Source: Acidobacteriaceae bacterium
GTDB lineage: Bacteria > Acidobacteriota > Terriglobia > Terriglobales > Acidobacteriaceae
Assembly (NCBI GenBank): GCA_030838305.1
Contig: JAUTWY010000454.1
Coordinates: 1-6,133 of the forward strand
Reading direction: 5' to 3'
DNA: 6,133 nucleotides
How positions within the stretch are numbered: position 1 is the first letter of the stretch; each line of letters begins with the position of its first letter. The notes below the pieces were generated by a model. That model did not search any database and had not been told where the DNA came from. It saw only the letters and a program-made list of their open reading frames with translations. This document shows positions 1 to 5,801 of this stretch, piece by piece. A program made the position numbers and the translations under genes.

Positions 1-9
1 ACCGAATGG

Positions 10-45
10 AAAAATCCTGCGGAGCCATCAAAAGCTCCGCAGGAT
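10..45 (-). terminator. Intrinsic terminator downstream of cstA
   Basis: A perfect 12-bp stem (14-25 with 34-45, arm ATCCTGCGGAGC) encloses an 8-base loop. Read on the minus strand, the stem runs directly into TTTTT (the A-run at 10-14), which is the layout of a Rho-independent terminator. It lies about 145 bases past the cstA stop, so the cstA transcript would have a long 3' tail. On the plus strand the stem is followed only by ATATTTATG, so termination in that direction would be weak. Confidence 0.85.
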
Positions 46-120
46 ATTTATGAAAAAGCCGAGGCACTTCACAACTAGGTAAAGCACTTGGGTGGCGCAG
101 AGCTTTATTAATAGCGCTGC

Positions 121-146
121 GATTGGCGACACTGATTGGTGACGCT
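121..146. repeat. Two-copy 13-bp tandem repeat
   Basis: GATTGGCGACACT (121-133) is followed at once by GATTGGTGACGCT (134-146), an 11/13 match. It lies in the 3' flank of cstA. No function is evident, and it may be a simple slippage product. Confidence 0.5.
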
Positions 147-190
147 GATGATAGGCTGGCTTTAGCCTCTGGGGTTCCTAACCTTCCCCC

Positions 191-2044
191 CTAGCAACAC
201 CCCATCTTCACCTCGCCCGCGGCCGTCAGCGGAGGACCAAACGCCTCCTGTGGCGCAGGAGCTCCATTCATCACCGCAATCCAACGTCGCACCGCATCAA
301 ATACCACCAAGACGACCCCGGCAATAAAGATGCCCATCAGCACCGTATCCAAATAGCCCGTGAACACCTGACCCGGCTTTGAGGTCAAGGGCCAGAAAAT
401 ACTCTTGATCGAAAGCACTCCCGCTGTCAGCGTAGTTACGCCCACGAAGCACATGGGAAGCCCTGTAATCCAGGCATACTTCTGCTTCCCCATGTTAATG
501 AGGAAGGTTGTCGACACCGCCAGCGCAATAGTCGCCAGCAACTGGTTTCCGGTTCCGAATAACGGCCATAGCGTCGAAATATTCCCCGTGTAGATCAAGT
601 ATCCCCAGCCCATCACCACGACAAAACTGGTAATCAGATTTCCCGGAAGCCACGAGTGGTTCCCGAATGGCTTATGCACCTTGCCGATCAATTCCTGCAG
701 AACGTATCGCGCCACCCTCGTGCCTGTGTCGATCGTGGTCAGAATGAAAAGCGCTTCAAACATGATGGCGTAGTGATACCAGTAGCCCATCAGTTGCGCC
801 ATTCCGGGCAGGCCGCGAAAGATTTGTGCCATGCCCACCGCCAGCGAAACGGCCCCTCCGGTGCGTCCCGCGAGGTTCTCTCCTACTTCTCGCGAGAACA
901 TATCCAGATTGACCGTGCTCAATCCCAAATGGCTGAAGATGGCCGGCGTCGTGTTGATCGCAAAGTAGTCGCCGGGCGCGAGCGAACAGGCCGCGATCAG
1001 CGCCAGCACGCCCACCAGCGACTCTGCCATCATCGCGCCATAGCCAATGAAGCGCGCATCGGTTTCTTTATCGAGCATCTTCGGGGTTGTGCCCGAAGAC
1101 ACCAGCGAGTGAAAGCCAGAAATCGCGCCGCAAGCAATCGTTACAAATAAAAATGGAAACAGATTTCCTTTGATGATCGGACCACCGCCGTGCACGTACG
1201 GCGTAAAATTCGGAAACTGAATGTTGGGATGCACCACGAACACACCGATCACCAACACCGCAATTGTTCCCAGCTTTACATAAGTTGAAAGATAGTCGCG
1301 TGGTTCCAGCACCAGCCACACCGGAAGCACCGATGCCACCAGACCGTAAATGCCCATGAGAATCGTGATCTGGTGCGGCGTAAAAGTAAGCGCCCCGGCC
1401 CAACTCGTCTGGGCTACCCAGTGTCCTGCGACCACGCTGGCCAGCAAAAGCACAACCCCAAAAATACTCGGGCCAACCACCGCAATCCGTCCCGCATGAC
1501 TCTTGAACATCCACCATCCCATAAAGACGGCGATCGGGATGGTCATTCCGATGGTGAACACTCCCCACGGACTGTTCGAAAGCGCATTCACCACCACGAT
1601 GCCCAGCCCGGCCAGCGACACCAGCAGAATAAAGAGCACCGCAATCATGGCGACCAGCCCGGCAAACGGACTGATCTCGGTCCGCGCCACATCCGCCAAC
1701 GAGCGCCCCTTATGCCGCAGCGATGCCACCAGCACGGTGAAATCCTGCACACATCCCGCCAGCACCGCGCCAATCAGAATCCAGAGAAATCCCGGCGCGA
1801 ATCCAAACTGCGCCGCCAGCGTCGGCCCGATCAGCGGTCCGGCTCCCGCAATCGCCGCGAAGTGATGCCCAAATAAAACCCATTTCGGCGAAGCCACGTA
1901 GTTATGCCCATCCGGATAAGCGTTCGCCGGAGTCGTTCGCCGGTCATCGAGTGCCAAAGCCTTCGCCGCAATAAACGCGCTGTAGTAGCGGTAGGCAATC
2001 GCGTACACGCACAGCGCGCCTAGCAAAACTGGGAAAGTATTCAT
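191..2044 (-). CDS. cstA: Carbon starvation protein CstA family transporter
   Basis: This is an inner-membrane transporter of the CstA/BtsT family. Members take up peptides or, for BtsT/CstA in enterobacteria, pyruvate with protons when carbon is scarce. The exact substrate cannot be read from the sequence. Family hallmarks are visible: HHFAAIAGAGPLIGP at residues 60-74, AGCVQDF at 96-102, GFHSLVSSGTTPKM at 310-323, LTTIDTGTRVARY at 435-447 and GTGNQLLA at 497-504. There are about 15 hydrophobic segments by eye, beginning at residues 3-20, with a short polar C-terminus ending GCC. At 617 residues it is shorter than E. coli CstA (about 700). I chose the ATG at 2044 because it gives the usual family N-terminus (MNT...LLGALCVYAIAYRYYS) and has GGAG 6 bases upstream. 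An in-frame TTG at 2068 would add 8 residues and has a poor ribosome site. It is divergent from metK, with no functional link evident. The family call is firm; the substrate is open. Confidence 0.95.
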   Translation of the reverse strand: MNTFPVLLGALCVYAIAYRYYSAFIAAKALALDDRRTTPANAYPDGHNYVASPKWVLFGHHFAAIAGAGPLIGPTLAAQFGFAPGFLWILIGAVLAGCVQDFTVLVASLRHKGRSLADVARTEISPFAGLVAMIAVLFILLVSLAGLGIVVVNALSNSPWGVFTIGMTIPIAVFMGWWMFKSHAGRIAVVGPSIFGVVLLLASVVAGHWVAQTSWAGALTFTPHQITILMGIYGLVASVLPVWLVLEPRDYLSTYVKLGTIAVLVIGVFVVHPNIQFPNFTPYVHGGGPIIKGNLFPFLFVTIACGAISGFHSLVSSGTTPKMLDKETDARFIGYGAMMAESLVGVLALIAACSLAPGDYFAINTTPAIFSHLGLSTVNLDMFSREVGENLAGRTGGAVSLAVGMAQIFRGLPGMAQLMGYWYHYAIMFEALFILTTIDTGTRVARYVLQELIGKVHKPFGNHSWLPGNLITSFVVVMGWGYLIYTGNISTLWPLFGTGNQLLATIALAVSTTFLINMGKQKYAWITGLPMCFVGVTTLTAGVLSIKSIFWPLTSKPGQVFTGYLDTVLMGIFIAGVVLVVFDAVRRWIAVMNGAPAPQEAFGPPLTAAGEVKMGCC

Positions 2045-2050
2045 CACTCG

Positions 2051-2054
2051 CTCC
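2051..2054 (-). promoter_or_regulatory. Ribosome binding site deciding the cstA start
   Basis: Read on the minus strand, GGAG lies 6 bases before the ATG at 2044. The alternative TTG at 2068 is preceded only by AGGA with no clear purine core, so this site favours the shorter 617-residue protein. Confidence 0.65.
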
Positions 2055-2108
2055 AGATAAGCAGGCAATGGCAGATCCTGCCCCGCTTAATCGAGGCATC
2101 CTACACCC

Positions 2109-2136
2109 ATTTTAGAATCCCGCACAACGCTTTCCA
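2109..2136 (-). promoter_or_regulatory. Candidate sigma-70-like promoter for cstA
   Basis: On the minus strand, TGGAAA (2131-2136) and TAAAAT (2109-2114) are separated by 16 bases. They match the -35 and -10 consensus at 4/6 and 5/6 positions. Transcription would begin near 2102, giving a leader of about 58 bases before the ATG at 2044. This was found by eye only. No CRP-like palindrome was recognised next to it. Confidence 0.4.
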
Positions 2137-2183
2137 TGAGCCTCGTTCGTGTGGAATTGTCCTTCTGGAGCGAGCCAGTGTGG

Positions 2184-2228
2184 AAGCGAGCGACTCGCCC
2201 GCTAAACCCGGCTACCTCGCTTTTTTTT
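2184..2228 (+). terminator. Possible plus-strand terminator-like stem with T8 tract
   Basis: AAGCGAG (2184-2190) can pair with CTCGCTT (2216-2222), merging into a run of eight T at 2221-2228. A competing 5-bp hairpin, GCGAG/CTCGC with loop CGA, lies at 2186-2198. No plus-strand gene upstream needs a terminator here. The loop of the longer pairing is about 25 bases, so stability is doubtful. Confidence 0.3.
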
Positions 2229-2443
2229 CAAGGGTGGTGGGATTCCAACCTTCTTTGCGCCGCTTGAGATTTGTTCACGGACTTCCGAGTCGGCTCCAAC
2301 CTCCCAATCCCCATCCACCCCCGCATTTCCGCTATTGAATTCATCCTCAAGCATTTAACCCAAAAATCATTGCGCCGCCCTCACCCCTCTGCTAGCCTTT
2401 TAATGGACTTCTGTTCGCCGCGCTGTGCGCTTGCATCTTTTGC

Positions 2444-2473
2444 TTGCTTTGACCCGAAATAGAATAGGATAAT
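2444..2473 (+). promoter_or_regulatory. Candidate promoter for metK
   Basis: TTGCTT (2444-2449) and GATAAT (2468-2473) are 18 bases apart. The -10 element matches 5/6 of the consensus; the -35 element is weak. An overlapping TTGACC (2449-2454) matches -35 better but sits only 13 bases from GATAAT. Transcription would start near 2480, leaving a leader of roughly 88 bases that includes the hairpin at 2484-2520. Confidence 0.35.
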
Positions 2474-2483
2474 GGATGGTACG

Positions 2484-2520
2484 GCTGTCCCGCGAGATCA
2501 CTGCTTCGACCGCGTACAGC
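2484..2520 (+). promoter_or_regulatory. Hairpin in the metK leader
   Basis: GCTGT (2484-2488) pairs with ACAGC (2516-2520), and CGCG (2491-2494) pairs with CGCG (2511-2514), leaving a small 2/1 internal loop and a 16-base apical loop. It lies about 35 bases before the AAGGAG ribosome site of metK, where SAM-responsive leaders occur in other bacteria. I could not fit it to the SAM-I, SAM-II or SAH riboswitch consensus as I know them. A regulatory role is speculative. Confidence 0.3.
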
Positions 2521-2554
2521 GCCCCCACCAAAGCTAAGTCCAACGCAGTTTCTT

Positions 2555-2560
2555 AAGGAG
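2555..2560 (+). promoter_or_regulatory. Ribosome binding site for the TTG start of metK
   Basis: AAGGAG lies 7 bases upstream of the TTG at 2568. There is no ATG near the expected N-terminus: the first in-frame ATG comes well inside the conserved domain. This strong site therefore decides the non-ATG start. Confidence 0.75.
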
Positions 2561-2567
2561 AATAATC

Positions 2568-3758
2568 TTGGCAGCAACTTCAAGAACAAAGAACCCCATT
2601 TTATTTACCTCCGAATCCGTGACCGAAGGCCATCCCGATAAGATCGCCGACCAGATTTCTGACGCCATTCTCGACGCCTGCCTCGCCGAAGACTCTCTCA
2701 GCCGCGTCGCCTGCGAAACCCTCACCGCCACCGGCCTGGTCGTCATCGCCGGAGAGATCACCACCAAAGCCTACGTCGATTTCCAAAACGTAGTCCGCGG
2801 CACCGTCCAATCCATCGGATACGACAATGCTCTCCACGGCTTCGACTGCAACACCTGCGCCGTCATCTCCAGCATCAACAAACAGTCCGGCGACATCGCC
2901 ATGGGCGTCGACACCGGCGGCGCCGGCGATCAGGGAATGATGTTTGGTTATGCGTGTAATGAGAATGAGGAGTTGATGCCGACTCCCATCTCGCTGGCGC
3001 ACAAACTCACCATGCGGCTCTCGCAGGTGCGCAAGAATGGAACGCTTCCCTTCCTTCGTCCCGATGGAAAATCCCAAGTCACAGTTGAATATGATGCGAA
3101 TGGCAAGGTGCTGCGGGTGGATGCGGTTGTGATTTCCACGCAGCATTCCGAGACCGTTGCCAACGACGAGTTGCGCGCGGGTATCTTGAAGCATGTGATT
3201 CAGGCGGTGATTCCGGCGCATCTGCTGGATGAAGATACGAAGTACCACATTAATCCCACAGGACGATTTGTGATTGGCGGGCCCATGGGCGATACCGGGC
3301 TGACCGGGCGCAAGATCATCGTCGATACCTACGGCGGCATGGGGCGACACGGCGGCGGTGCGTTTAGCGGAAAAGATCCGACCAAGGTGGATCGCTCGGC
3401 GGCTTACATGGCGCGGCATATTGCGAAAAATATTGTCGCGGCAAAGCTGGCCGACCGTTGTGAAGTGCAGTTGGCGTATGCCATCGGCGTCGCGGATCCG
3501 GTAAGCGTGCGGGTGGATACGTTTGGCACGGAGAGAGTCGATCCCGAAACTCTTCCGGATGTGATTCGCGGGCACTTTAAGCTGACGCCGCGGGGGATTA
3601 TTGATTCGCTGAATTTGCGGCGGCCGATATATAAGAAGACCGCGGCTTACGGACATTTCGGGCGCAACGATCCTGACTTCACGTGGGAAGCGACCGACAA
3701 GGCCGCGAAGTTGGCCAGCGATGCCGGGGTGCGGGAACCGGTGGCGGCGCGCAAGTAG
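2568..3758 (+). CDS. metK: S-adenosylmethionine synthetase (methionine adenosyltransferase)
   Basis: This cytosolic enzyme makes S-adenosylmethionine from methionine and ATP, releasing phosphate and diphosphate, and supplies the cell's methyl donor. At 396 residues it is full length (E. coli MetK has 384). Visible motifs are SESVTEGHPDK (residues 15-25, with the catalytic His22 and metal-binding Asp24 region), GAGDQGMMFGYA (118-129, family signature 1), FLRPDGKSQVT (162-172), DTYGGMGRHGGGAFSGKDP (253-271, phosphate-binding loop) and VDRSAAY (274-280). Translation begins at TTG 2568, with AAGGAG 7 bases upstream. ahcY follows in the same direction after 258 bases, placing consecutive steps of the activated-methyl cycle together. 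Oddity: the first third uses almost only C-ending codons, and the style changes sharply at about codon 120, although the protein stays intact. Confidence 0.98.
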   Translation: MAATSRTKNPILFTSESVTEGHPDKIADQISDAILDACLAEDSLSRVACETLTATGLVVIAGEITTKAYVDFQNVVRGTVQSIGYDNALHGFDCNTCAVISSINKQSGDIAMGVDTGGAGDQGMMFGYACNENEELMPTPISLAHKLTMRLSQVRKNGTLPFLRPDGKSQVTVEYDANGKVLRVDAVVISTQHSETVANDELRAGILKHVIQAVIPAHLLDEDTKYHINPTGRFVIGGPMGDTGLTGRKIIVDTYGGMGRHGGGAFSGKDPTKVDRSAAYMARHIAKNIVAAKLADRCEVQLAYAIGVADPVSVRVDTFGTERVDPETLPDVIRGHFKLTPRGIIDSLNLRRPIYKKTAAYGHFGRNDPDFTWEATDKAAKLASDAGVREPVAARK

Positions 3759-3766
3759 CTTCAGTT

Positions 3767-3860
3767 TTGTCATCCTGAGCGACCTTGGTTTTGCTGGCGC
3801 ACCTACTGCCTGCCGCTGCAGGCAAGTACCAAGGTCGCTCCGCTGCGCTCGGGATGACAA
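3767..3860. repeat. Large imperfect palindromic intergenic repeat
   Basis: The left arm (3767-3788) reads TTGTCATCCTGAGCG then ACCTTGG. The right arm (3829-3860) is its inverse, with one mismatch and ten extra bases. Between them lies a second hairpin, TGCCTGC/GCAGGCA (3807-3813 with 3818-3824, loop CGCT), extended by TAC/GTA after a one-base bulge. The core TGTCATCCTGAGCG resembles a dispersed palindrome that I associate with acidobacterial intergenic DNA. The transcript between metK and ahcY would fold into one long stem here, which could slow polymerase or protect the metK 3' end. There is no T-run after it, so it is not a classic terminator. Confidence 0.85.
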
Positions 3861-3868
3861 TCGACTTG

Positions 3869-3889
3869 GGCACATGGGCCGAAAGTGCC
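3869..3889 (+). other. Small hairpin upstream of ahcY
   Basis: GGCAC (3869-3873) and GTGCC (3885-3889) form a 5-bp stem with an 11-base loop. It lies about 130 bases before ahcY. I see no match to the SAH riboswitch consensus and no confident promoter in 3861-4007, so how ahcY is initiated is not clear from sequence. Confidence 0.2.
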
Positions 3890-4007
3890 ATTCCCCTAAG
3901 AGTATTTTGGATATGCCGGCGTCAGGCGTGGTTCATGTATTCTGATAGGGCACTCGTATCCGATGTTCTTCGTCAACAAAATAAAAGTTCTAGCATGAAA
4001 GCGCCAT

Positions 4008-4013
4008 AGGAGG
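4008..4013 (+). promoter_or_regulatory. Ribosome binding site of ahcY with short spacing
   Basis: AGGAGG is a strong Shine-Dalgarno, but it ends only 3 bases before the ATG at 4017, which is tighter than usual. No alternative start fits the family better, since the protein beginning at 4017 matches the expected N-terminus. Confidence 0.7.
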
Positions 4014-4016
4014 CGT

Positions 4017-5291
4017 ATGTCGACAGCCGCACAGATTAACAGCGATATCAAGAGCGTGGAACTGGCCGAACTGGGCAAGAAGCGCATTGAGTGGGCGAAT
4101 CAGTCCATGAAGGTGCTGCAGATTATCCGCAAGGAGTTCATCAAGAACCAGCCGCTGAAGGGAATTCGCATCTCGGCTTGCCTGCACGTGACGGCGGAGA
4201 CGGCGAACCTGGCGATCTGCCTGCGCGATGGCGGAGCGGATGTGGTTTTGTGCGCTTCGAATCCTCTTTCTACTCAGGACGACGTTTCGGCCAGCCTGGT
4301 GCGCGACCAGGGCATTTCGGTTTTCGCCATCAAGGGCGAGGACAATGACACCTACTACCAGCACATCATGGCGGCGATCGACCACAAGCCGCACATCACG
4401 ATGGACGATGGCGCGGACCTGGTGACGATTCTGCACACCAAGCGCACCGACGCGCTGGAAGGCGTGATTGGCGGCACGGAAGAGACGACGACGGGCGTGA
4501 TCCGGCTGCGGGCGATGGCGAAGGAAGGCGTGTTGAAGTTTCCTATCGTCGCGGTGAACGATGCTGATACCAAGCATCTTTTTGATAATCGCTACGGGAC
4601 AGGTCAGTCGACGATTGACGGCATTATCCGTGCGACCAACTTTTTGCTGGCGGGTTCGAAATTTGTAGTCGCTGGTTACGGCTGGTGCGGACGCGGGCTG
4701 GCGAGCCGCGCGCGCGGAGCGGGCGCGGAAGTGATCGTCACGGAAGTGGATCCGACAAAGGCGCTGGAAGCGGTGATGGATGGCTTCCGCGTGATGTCGA
4801 TGAACGAAGCGGCCAAAATCGGCGACGTGTTCTGCACAGTCACGGGCAACAAGAGCGTGCTGACTAAAGAACACTTCGACGCGATGAAAGATGGCGCGAT
4901 CATCTCGAACTCGGGACACTTCAACGTGGAGATCGATATTCCGGCGCTCGAAAAAATGTCATCGTCGAAGCGGACGACACGGACGTATGTGGACGAGTAT
5001 TCGATGAAGGACGGTCGCAAGATCAATCTGCTGGGTGAGGGACGGCTGATCAATCTGGCGGCGGCGGAAGGGCATCCCGCGTCGGTGATGGATATGAGCT
5101 TTGCCGACCAGGCGCTTTCGGTCGACTACATGGTCAAGAATTTCAAGACGCTGGACAAAAAGGTCTACCGCGTTCCTGACGAACTCGACAAGCGGGTCGC
5201 CAAGCTGAAGTTGGAGTCGGTGGGGATTAAGATCGATCGGCTGACTCCGGAGCAGGAAGAGTATTTGGCGGGCTGGAGCGAGGGGACGTAG
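4017..5291 (+). CDS. ahcY: S-adenosylhomocysteinase (adenosylhomocysteine hydrolase)
   Basis: This cytosolic NAD-dependent enzyme reversibly splits S-adenosylhomocysteine into adenosine and homocysteine, relieving product inhibition of methyltransferases and regenerating homocysteine. At 424 residues it is the compact form, without the roughly 40-residue insertion found in many bacterial enzymes. Visible motifs are HVTAETA (57-63), SNPLSTQDD (81-89), MDDGAD (129-134, catalytic Asp131), GGTEETTTG (152-160, Glu156), VNDADTKHLFDN (180-191, Lys186, Asp190, Asn191), the Rossmann loop GYGWCGRG (220-227), NSGHFNVEID (298-307) and GHPASVMDMSF (352-362). The C-terminus YLAGWSEGT and the GYGWCGRG loop match the archaeal/Thermotoga-type subgroup. 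The position of human Cys195 is Thr195, as in that subgroup. A terminator lies 25 bases after the stop. It is probably expressed alongside metK, possibly from its own promoter. Confidence 0.97.
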   Translation: MSTAAQINSDIKSVELAELGKKRIEWANQSMKVLQIIRKEFIKNQPLKGIRISACLHVTAETANLAICLRDGGADVVLCASNPLSTQDDVSASLVRDQGISVFAIKGEDNDTYYQHIMAAIDHKPHITMDDGADLVTILHTKRTDALEGVIGGTEETTTGVIRLRAMAKEGVLKFPIVAVNDADTKHLFDNRYGTGQSTIDGIIRATNFLLAGSKFVVAGYGWCGRGLASRARGAGAEVIVTEVDPTKALEAVMDGFRVMSMNEAAKIGDVFCTVTGNKSVLTKEHFDAMKDGAIISNSGHFNVEIDIPALEKMSSSKRTTRTYVDEYSMKDGRKINLLGEGRLINLAAAEGHPASVMDMSFADQALSVDYMVKNFKTLDKKVYRVPDELDKRVAKLKLESVGIKIDRLTPEQEEYLAGWSEGT

Positions 5292-5315
5292 GGTAGCACT
5301 CAGCAATTAGCCAGG

Positions 5316-5341
5316 CGGGGCAGCGGGTGCTGCCCCGTTTT
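5316..5341 (+). terminator. Intrinsic terminator of ahcY
   Basis: A perfect 9-bp GC-rich stem (CGGGGCAGC, 5316-5324, with 5329-5337) has the loop GGGT and is followed directly by TTTT (5338-5341). It begins 25 bases after the ahcY stop and should end the metK-ahcY transcription unit. Confidence 0.9.
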
Positions 5342-5514
5342 GTCGTCTGAAGAGTCCGGGTGGCTTCCCCGGGTGACGCGCTGGGCAGCAGGAGGCACAA
5401 TTTGATAAGGTGCGCTTAGCGTGCAACCAGGGATCGCCGGAGTTGGAGTAAGGGGAAAGTTCTCTACGCCAAAACTCTGGGAAGTTTTCGGAGTTAGTGC
5501 CAAGCCGAGAAGAT

Positions 5515-5532
5515 TGTCCGCTCCACACGAGC
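5515..5532. repeat. Repeat unit TGTCCGCTCCACACGAGC, copy 1
   Basis: This 18-mer differs at two positions from the sequence at 5600-5617. Here it lacks the upstream inverted arm that copy 2 has, so it appears to be a half-element. Confidence 0.6.
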
Positions 5533-5585
5533 GAAATCCGCGCTCTGTCTCTCCTAAGAAGCACCGTGCAAAATCAAGGTCAAAG

Positions 5586-5609
5586 GCAGCGGACAAGAGT
5601 GTCCGCTGC
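5586..5609. repeat. Perfect 10-bp palindrome with AGAG loop
   Basis: GCAGCGGACA (5586-5595) and TGTCCGCTGC (5600-5609) are exact inverse complements around AGAG. The right arm begins the second copy of the TGTCCGCTCCACACG unit. There is no T-run on either side, so it is a REP-like palindrome rather than a terminator. Confidence 0.8.
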
Positions 5610-5617
5610 ACACGAAC
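5600..5617. repeat. Repeat unit TGTCCGCTGCACACGAAC, copy 2
   Basis: This is a 16/18 match to 5515-5532 and overlaps the right arm of the palindrome at 5586-5609. Confidence 0.6.
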
Positions 5618-5728
5618 CGGAGCTCATTCGGCACGAGTGAAACGCGTGCCCTTCCCGGTCTTCTGAAAATCCTCGATCGCGGCGGAGGGGAATTCCCTGA
5701 GGCAGCTGGGGTACGGATGAGAGTGCAG

Positions 5729-5757
5729 AGGTCTTTCGACTGCTTCGCGCGGGATGA
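5729..5757 (-). repeat. Decayed half-copy of the TGTCATCCTGAGCG repeat
   Basis: Read on the minus strand this is TCATCCCGCGCGAAGCAG followed by TCGAAAGACCT. It keeps the TCATCCyG-GCG start and GACCT end of the arms at 3767-3860 but has a different middle. It ends only about 14 bases before the candidate -35 element of the antitoxin gene. Confidence 0.5.
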
Positions 5758-5770
5758 AAATCCTAGCAAA

Positions 5771-5801
5771 TTGGCGATATTGCTTAATCATGCTTTATAA
5801 T
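5771..5801 (+). promoter_or_regulatory. Promoter of the toxin-antitoxin pair
   Basis: TATAAT (5796-5801) is a perfect -10 element. TTGGCG (5771-5776, 4/6 match) lies 19 bases upstream, slightly long for a sigma-70 spacer. Transcription would begin at about 5808-5809, on the A of the ATG at 5809. Confidence 0.6.

Larger units (their letters stand above)
2069..2567. other. Divergent intergenic region between cstA and metK
   Basis: About 500 bases hold no convincing gene. The left end carries a candidate cstA promoter (2109-2136, minus). The middle has a stem and T8 tract at 2184-2228. The right end has a candidate metK promoter and a leader hairpin. From about 2285 to 2400 the plus strand is markedly pyrimidine-rich, with C runs such as CCCCATCCACCCCC. 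A 63-codon open frame at 2271-2462 (plus) has no ribosome site or recognisable protein features, and I do not call it. Confidence 0.6.
5342..5770. other. Repeat-rich intergenic region with no supported gene
   Basis: About 430 bases between the ahcY terminator and the antitoxin promoter contain only repeat fragments and small hairpins. These include a 10-bp palindrome at 5586-5609, two related 18-mers, GGCACG/CGTGCC (5630-5635 with 5645-5650), the 10-base palindrome GGGAATTCCC (5688-5697) and a decayed repeat half at 5729-5757. Open frames on both strands (for example 5421-5666 plus and 5300-5611 minus) run through these repeats, have no good ribosome site and look spurious. Confidence 0.7.

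Noticed and set aside
656..1876. Long plus-strand open frames across cstA
   Set aside because: They overlap a clear membrane-transporter gene on the other strand, encode Arg/His-rich low-plausibility proteins and have no ribosome sites.
2148..2161. GTGTGGAATTGTCC resembles part of the lac promoter/operator region
   Set aside because: The match stops after the GGAATTGT core. There is no operator symmetry and no lac-related gene, so I take it as coincidence.
2271..2462. Possible small gene of 63 codons upstream of metK
   Set aside because: It lies in a pyrimidine-rich stretch, has no ribosome site, overlaps the candidate metK promoter and shows no protein-like pattern.
2881..2940. Replication origin suggested by the G/C skew switch and divergent genes
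   Set aside because: The switch lies inside a coding gene, there are no DnaA-box clusters or AT-rich unwinding region, and no dnaA, dnaN or parAB is nearby.
2601..3875. 424-codon minus-strand open frame opposite metK
   Set aside because: It is the antisense shadow of a strongly conserved gene, made of Arg/His/Gly-rich sequence without domain features, and it runs into the palindromic repeat.
3861..4007. SAH riboswitch upstream of ahcY
   Set aside because: Only a 5-bp hairpin is visible; the conserved core and pseudoknot pairing of the known SAH riboswitch could not be fitted.
3990..4919. 309-codon minus-strand open frame opposite ahcY
   Set aside because: It is a shadow frame with Arg/His-rich composition. 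ahcY on the plus strand carries every catalytic motif.
5300..5666. Open frames of 80-100 codons on both strands after ahcY
   Set aside because: They pass through the terminator and palindromic repeats, and their translated sequences are repeat-derived with no start signals.
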